A DNA stretch of 64,000 nucleotides, taken from positions 4,557,501 through 4,621,500 of the forward strand of contig BROG01000002.1 in assembly GCA_030159075.1 (NCBI GenBank), given 5' to 3'. This document shows, one piece after another, positions 63,501 through 64,000 of this stretch. Below the pieces are notes generated by a model. The model saw nothing but the letters and a program-made list of their open reading frames with translations. It did no database searches and had not been told where the DNA came from. Made by a program: the position numbers and the translations under genes. Numbering within the stretch: the stretch's first letter is position 1; each line of letters begins with the position of its first letter. This DNA comes from Atrina japonica. Taxonomy: Eukaryota > Mollusca > Bivalvia > Pterioida > Pinnidae.

Positions 63501-63980
63501 TTATGACAATATCTATTACATCATAAAACTGTTAAAACTGTTTTAAACATTCAAAAATAATTTCTGTATGGAGATGACACCAAGTGCAAGTGACGAGCCA
63601 AAGGTTTTGACCTGTGCCATATCAGTCTAACTAATTCACACCTAAAAACATATTTGGACTGGTCTATGTCTTTGATTTACAGAAGACTCTTCTGTTTTTC
63701 AGGGGTACATGAGTTCATGAAGGTGCCACAGGTCTAAGATTTAGGTGTCTTTCTCATGCAACAAAAGATATTCAATAATCAATTCTTATGGCAAGCATGT
63801 GGCAAAGGCAGAGTCAGTAACTGTTTTTTGCAGAGTTCTCACAACCTGTGGCCTCTCCCCACAAGACAATCAAATAAACGCTTAACAGAAAATTTCCTTG
63901 TGACTATAATTATACTATGTTTTATTTATGTTAAATTTGTATTTTCCTACCTTGTGAGCCAAGTTTGGGGAAATCAAGAT
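39456..63980 (-). CDS. TTC3: TTC3-like RING-H2 E3 ubiquitin ligase, C-terminal 1870 residues (14 exons; 5' end outside window)
   Basis: Minus-strand exons: 63951-63980, 61067-62736, 60071-60177, 58584-58659, 56734-56862, 55636-55827, 50547-53052, 50229-50399, 47515-47621, 46840-47015, 46241-46361, 44874-45008, 41918-42013, 39456-39551. All phases are compatible. The C-terminus is a RING-H2 (CVIC, CGHVFH, CIKQW, CPTC; C3H2C3) followed by LFPEEFP. A RING at the extreme C-terminus followed by LPEEFP-type sequence is what I recall of vertebrate TTC3; DZIP3 is the nearest alternative. Two large exons encode low-complexity, Ser/Asn/Asp-rich, probably disordered sequence, one with five 46-residue tandem repeats. 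A basic-helical exon lies at 60071-60177. In vertebrates TTC3 ubiquitinates phospho-Akt. TPR repeats should lie beyond 64000. The in-frame TGA at 50401-50403 is avoided only by a 147-bp intron. Confidence 0.82.
40030..40735 (+). mobile_element. Helentron/pearl-like element with about four 155-bp core repeats
   Basis: Core units (CAAGATGGCC..., GAAAATGTAATATGCAC, CCTTCAGTCCTTTCTGAGAA) recur at 155-156 bp. They are followed by a GGACGGACGGACGA tract and a terminal hairpin GCCTACCATC...GATCGTGGGC then TAAAAA. No coding is present. It sits in the last intron of the TTC3-like gene in opposite orientation. Confidence 0.65.
41355..41447. mobile_element. Mini-MITE, about 90 bp, copy 4
   Basis: TCAACCCCTGAAAATTAATA at the left, TATAGGGGTGAATGGGTTAA at the right. 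Confidence 0.7.
41700..41895 (+). mobile_element. SINE family B, copy 3
   Basis: Keeps a tRNA-like head (TGTGGCTGGGTGGACATAGT ... GTTCGAGCC). Body has GAGAAAGTTTGCCAGTTTAC and CACCATTAAAAAC. The right end is truncated beside the RING exon. Confidence 0.65.
41918..42013 (-). CDS. TTC3: TTC3-like exon: first half of RING-H2
   Basis: Acceptor CTTTCAG|CGT, donor AGGG|GTGAGT, phase 0 to phase 0. Encodes RPVNEEICVICHDG through LDCGHVFHAG. The intron falls between the second His and the next Cys of the zinc-binding set. Confidence 0.93.
43215..43490. repeat. 79-bp tandem repeat, about 3.5 copies
   Basis: GGACTGTTTATATAACAAGT recurs at 43217, 43296 and 43375 with near-identical units; the last unit is partial. 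Confidence 0.95.
44137..44537. mobile_element. MITE with TATAGTCTGAGTCACAT ends, about 400 bp
   Basis: The left end TATAGTCTGAGTCACAT is matched by ATGTGACTCAGACTATA at the right. The interior is AT-rich without coding. Confidence 0.8.
44750..44838. mobile_element. Mini-MITE, about 90 bp, copy 5
   Basis: Best-preserved copy: TTAACTCATCAACCCTTGAA ... TCTTTAGGGGTGAATGGGTA. Confidence 0.75.
44874..45008 (-). CDS. TTC3: TTC3-like exon (45 codons) before the RING
   Basis: Acceptor CATTGTAG|AGA, donor AAGT|GTAAGT, phase 0 to phase 0. Encodes REKYAEFTERHGSI through RQMSMLDES, charged and probably helical. Confidence 0.9.
46241..46361 (-). CDS. TTC3: TTC3-like exon (EEIIDVIANVRAERGG...)
   Basis: Acceptor TTTTCACAG|AGA, weak donor AAAG|GTGGTT, phase 2 to phase 0. 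Encodes a helical segment ending in VIMRNNIRK. Confidence 0.85.
46840..47015 (-). CDS. TTC3: TTC3-like exon (Ser-rich linker)
   Basis: Acceptor GTTTTCAG|GTA, donor ACAG|GTCAGT, phase 0 to phase 2. Encodes VTKKGRKMRQESP, a serine run and FERLINRMTEIFDSLNR. Confidence 0.9.
47320..47505 (+). mobile_element. SINE family B, copy 4
   Basis: CAGCCTGGTTTTAGTCTTGC head remnant, GAGAAAGTTTCTCAGTTTAA, CACCACCATATAACTGAAAA and a short tail abutting the next TTC3-like exon. Confidence 0.6.
47515..47621 (-). CDS. TTC3: TTC3-like exon (TSCSVCKKETDG...)
   Basis: Acceptor CCAATTCAG|CTC, donor ACAG|GTAAGT, phase 1 to phase 0. Encodes a CxxC pair (CSVC) followed by an acidic stretch ending NEQEWQQ. Confidence 0.9.
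48168..49408. mobile_element. Candidate 1.24-kb element with TGTTTGCTGTTTACC inverted ends
   Basis: TGTTTGCTGTTTACC at 48168 is matched by GGTAAACAGCAAACA near 49385-49400. The interior includes a poly-G/T tract near 48580-48604. No transposase and no clear target duplication are seen. Confidence 0.4.
49930..50152. mobile_element. MITE, 'TACTGTATACCTGG' family, copy 4
   Basis: Ends TACTGTACACCTGTAAATTT and AAACATTTCCAGGTATACAA. Internal TAGATAAGAGGGCAAAATTT and TGTTTTCTGTCGTAAAAAGG. Confidence 0.75.
50229..50399 (-). CDS. TTC3: TTC3-like exon after the in-frame TGA (DVKSSRNLVCKWLDN...)
   Basis: Open in one frame through NVPIVSSQDEKYLTIN and RPYIPADVWDDDD to ENELG, donor TTAG|GTAATT, phase 1. 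The proposed acceptor is the weak CATCTTGAG|ATG at 50400. The same frame continues upstream across a TGA into the 2.5-kb exon, so exon start versus readthrough is unresolved. Confidence 0.75.
50400..50546 (-). other. Proposed 147-bp exitron-like intron, open except for a terminal TGA
   Basis: Donor GCAG|GTAAGT is excellent; acceptor ATCTTGAG is poor, with no pyrimidine tract. Length is 49 codons exactly and both sites are phase 1. If retained it adds GKSDSDWWDVQQSG... through DDNISTTS and then stops at TGA (50403-50401), whose A is also the A of the acceptor AG. Confidence 0.5.
50547..53052 (-). CDS. TTC3: TTC3-like large exon, 835 codons, with five 46-residue tandem repeats
   Basis: Acceptor TTATTCACAG|GTG, donor GCAG|GTAAGT, phase 0 to phase 1. 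Low-complexity Ser/Pro/Asn-rich and probably disordered. Repeats (PPALSTPVSGANL..., DSLTN, GSG, DNSGGQKHINNTSI) occupy about 52085-52660. Cys pairs (CDSSQCYDC) lie near the N-terminal part. No catalytic domain is recognised. The other-frame ORFs overlapping this exon are shadows. Confidence 0.9.
52085..52660 (-). repeat. 138/141-bp coding tandem repeat, five units
   Basis: CCACTGACAG or a variant recurs at about 52211, 52349, 52490 and 52631 (+ strand), period 138-141 bp (46-47 codons). A fifth, most divergent unit lies at about 52085. The frame is kept in all. Confidence 0.9.
53140..53345 (-). mobile_element. Fragment of the 18.3-kb Helentron-like core, reverse
   Basis: Reverse complement of the core unit at 19060-19210: CAGAAACAATCTGTTTTTCA and GTTCTGGAGAAGAAGATTTT are both present. 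Confidence 0.7.
53346..55150. other. Intron sequence, no gene seen
   Basis: Part of the intron between the 192-nt and 2.5-kb exons. It contains a GGGCCCCTA...TAGGGGCCC hairpin at about 53609-53640 and a GCCCAGTC...GACTGGGC hairpin at about 54736-54772. Confidence 0.6.
55155..55440 (-). mobile_element. SINE family A, reverse copy
   Basis: Reverse complement of the 3391 and 58264 copies. TGGTCTACCACTAGACCACC is the tRNA-like A-box region and AATGGAGATGTCACC the tail-side body. Confidence 0.75.
55636..55827 (-). CDS. TTC3: TTC3-like exon, 64 codons, probable GC donor
   Basis: Acceptor TTATTGCAG|GGA. Encodes GTNDNRDKITSISPPHR through SSESVVLSTE. A donor CTGAG|GCAAGT keeps phase 0 with the strong next acceptor; the GT four bases on would need a weaker acceptor. 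Confidence 0.82.
56734..56862 (-). CDS. TTC3: TTC3-like exon, 43 codons
   Basis: Acceptor GTATTAAAG|GAG, donor ACTG|GTAAGT, phase 0 to phase 0. Encodes ESVMSLDRKLNNGEFL through AADTEQITL. Confidence 0.9.
57497..57575. mobile_element. Mini-MITE, about 90 bp, copy 6 (reverse)
   Basis: AGACACATTTGGACTGGCCT ... TTTTTCAGGAGTTAACGAGT. Confidence 0.65.
57735..58100 (-). mobile_element. SINE family B, reverse copy with duplicated 3' half
   Basis: Two direct copies (about 57745-57870 and 57868-57995) of CTCAACAATTTTTCAGTCAT ... TAAACTAGCAAACTTTCTCA precede one tRNA-like head (reverse complement of CCAAGTGGTTAGAGC...GGTTCAAGCCCC). This head shows family B is tRNA-derived. Confidence 0.75.
58264..58570 (+). 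mobile_element. SINE family A, copy 2
   Basis: Head TGGTCTAGTGGTAGAGCATT with B-box-like GGTTTGATTTCC, body GGTCAAAATTTGTGTC, tail abutting the next TTC3-like exon. Confidence 0.8.
58584..58659 (-). CDS. TTC3: TTC3-like exon (NDQKSVEDIIDAKIRALERNRR...)
   Basis: Acceptor CTTCTTGAAG|GAA, donor ACCA|GTAAGA, phase 2 to phase 0. Amphipathic-helix-like and basic. Confidence 0.9.
60071..60177 (-). CDS. TTC3: TTC3-like exon (coiled-coil-like)
   Basis: Acceptor CTGCTAACAG|AGA, donor TTCT|GTGAGT, phase 0 to phase 2. Encodes RELLHLRAKVSLDEI, LEHLKKYKHVW and NTFDVL; heptad-like hydrophobics suggest a helix. Confidence 0.9.
60490..61105 (-). repeat. 37-bp minisatellite repeating the donor of the 1.67-kb TTC3-like exon (8 copies), split by a MITE
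   Basis: On the minus strand ATACATAAAACTACTTAACA followed by CTCAGGTAAA recurs about eight times (three copies right of 60978, five left of 60676). The rightmost copy is the true exon end. Confidence 0.88.
60676..60978. mobile_element. MITE (about 300 bp) inside the donor minisatellite
   Basis: Ends CCATAGTCGACCCATTAAG and the reverse complement of CTGTATTCGACCAATTAAG, flanked by TATA, consistent with TA target duplication. A related copy is at 24476-24815. Confidence 0.75.
61067..62736 (-). CDS. TTC3: TTC3-like large exon, 557 codons
   Basis: Acceptor ATACATTTTCAG|AAA (phase 1), donor CTCAG|GTAAAA (phase 0). Begins EKIRRKSECQTLEEKF, then long acidic, Ser/Glu-rich low-complexity sequence. 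The final residues (about DIYIKLLNTQ) come from the first unit of the 37-bp array. The open frame upstream to 62809 is intron and SINE sequence, so the apparent Met there is not used. Confidence 0.9.
62806..62985 (-). mobile_element. SINE family B, reverse copy next to the large exon
   Basis: CACACTCAACAATTCTTCAA ... ACTGACAAATTTTCTCACAA, the reverse of the family-B tail and body. It accidentally extends the exon's reading frame. Confidence 0.7.
63637..63717. mobile_element. Mini-MITE, about 90 bp, copy 7 (reverse), inserted in a SINE A fragment
   Basis: CACCTAAAAACATATTTGGA ... TTTTTCAGGGGTACATGAGT. SINE A-like sequence lies on both sides (GACCTGTGCCAT at about 63610 and GGCAAAGGCAGAGTCAGTAA at about 63800). 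Confidence 0.6.
63951..63980 (-). CDS. TTC3: TTC3-like 30-nt microexon
   Basis: Acceptor GTCTCTTTTACAG|ATC, donor CAAG|GTAGGA, phase 1 to phase 1. It encodes xLDFPKLGSQ and joins in frame to EKIRRKS of the next exon. The clean splice sites and phase support it, but its upstream partner is outside the window. Confidence 0.65.
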
Positions 63981-64000
63981 CTGTAAAAGAGACACCAGGT

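Overview
This window is AT-rich eukaryotic nuclear DNA from an animal, most likely a bivalve mollusc. Long introns carry many short dispersed repeats, including tRNA-headed SINEs, foldback MITEs, tandem minisatellites and elements that open with GCTCACCTGA and close with GGGCCTCTTGT. Those last elements are of a kind I associate with oyster, mussel and scallop genomes. There are no bacterial operons, CRISPR arrays or canonical tRNA/rRNA genes.

Three genes can be supported. (1) At the left edge on the minus strand is a single first coding exon (378-509) of a glutamine-rich, transcription-factor-like protein whose remainder lies outside the window. (2) A complete ten-exon SERGEF gene (secretion-regulating guanine nucleotide exchange factor, a seven-bladed RCC1-type propeller of 384 residues) runs on the plus strand from 7909 to 32881. 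(3) The last 14 coding exons of a TTC3-like RING-H2 E3 ubiquitin ligase run on the minus strand from 63980 to 39456. About 1870 C-terminal residues are present, and the N-terminal part, where TPR repeats would be expected, is beyond the right edge. SERGEF and the TTC3-like gene are tail to tail, separated by about 6 kb that holds a large foldback and dispersed repeats. I rebuilt both gene models by hand; every exon joins in a consistent reading frame.

The non-coding space is mostly repeats. A candidate solo LTR lies at 1102-2233. A 24-bp minisatellite lies at 4.1-5.0 kb, and a roughly 36-bp minisatellite at 11.9-12.6 kb. Helentron-like composite elements lie at 13.4-14.9, 18.3-19.9 and 40.0-40.7 kb. 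A 1041-bp TTAA-flanked insertion sits inside a short tandem array at 22.0-23.3 kb. A 3.1-kb array of 46-bp units fills SERGEF intron 6. Two SINE families and several MITE families are scattered throughout.

The most notable signals are at gene/repeat boundaries. SERGEF exon 7 and the 1.67-kb TTC3-like exon each end in a minisatellite that repeats the splice-donor junction. The TTC3-like stop-codon region is likewise embedded in a tandem array. The TTC3-like gene also has an in-frame TGA inside an otherwise open coding stretch, which can be read as a 147-bp exitron-like intron, a nonsense allele or readthrough. Two introns appear to use GC-AG splice sites.
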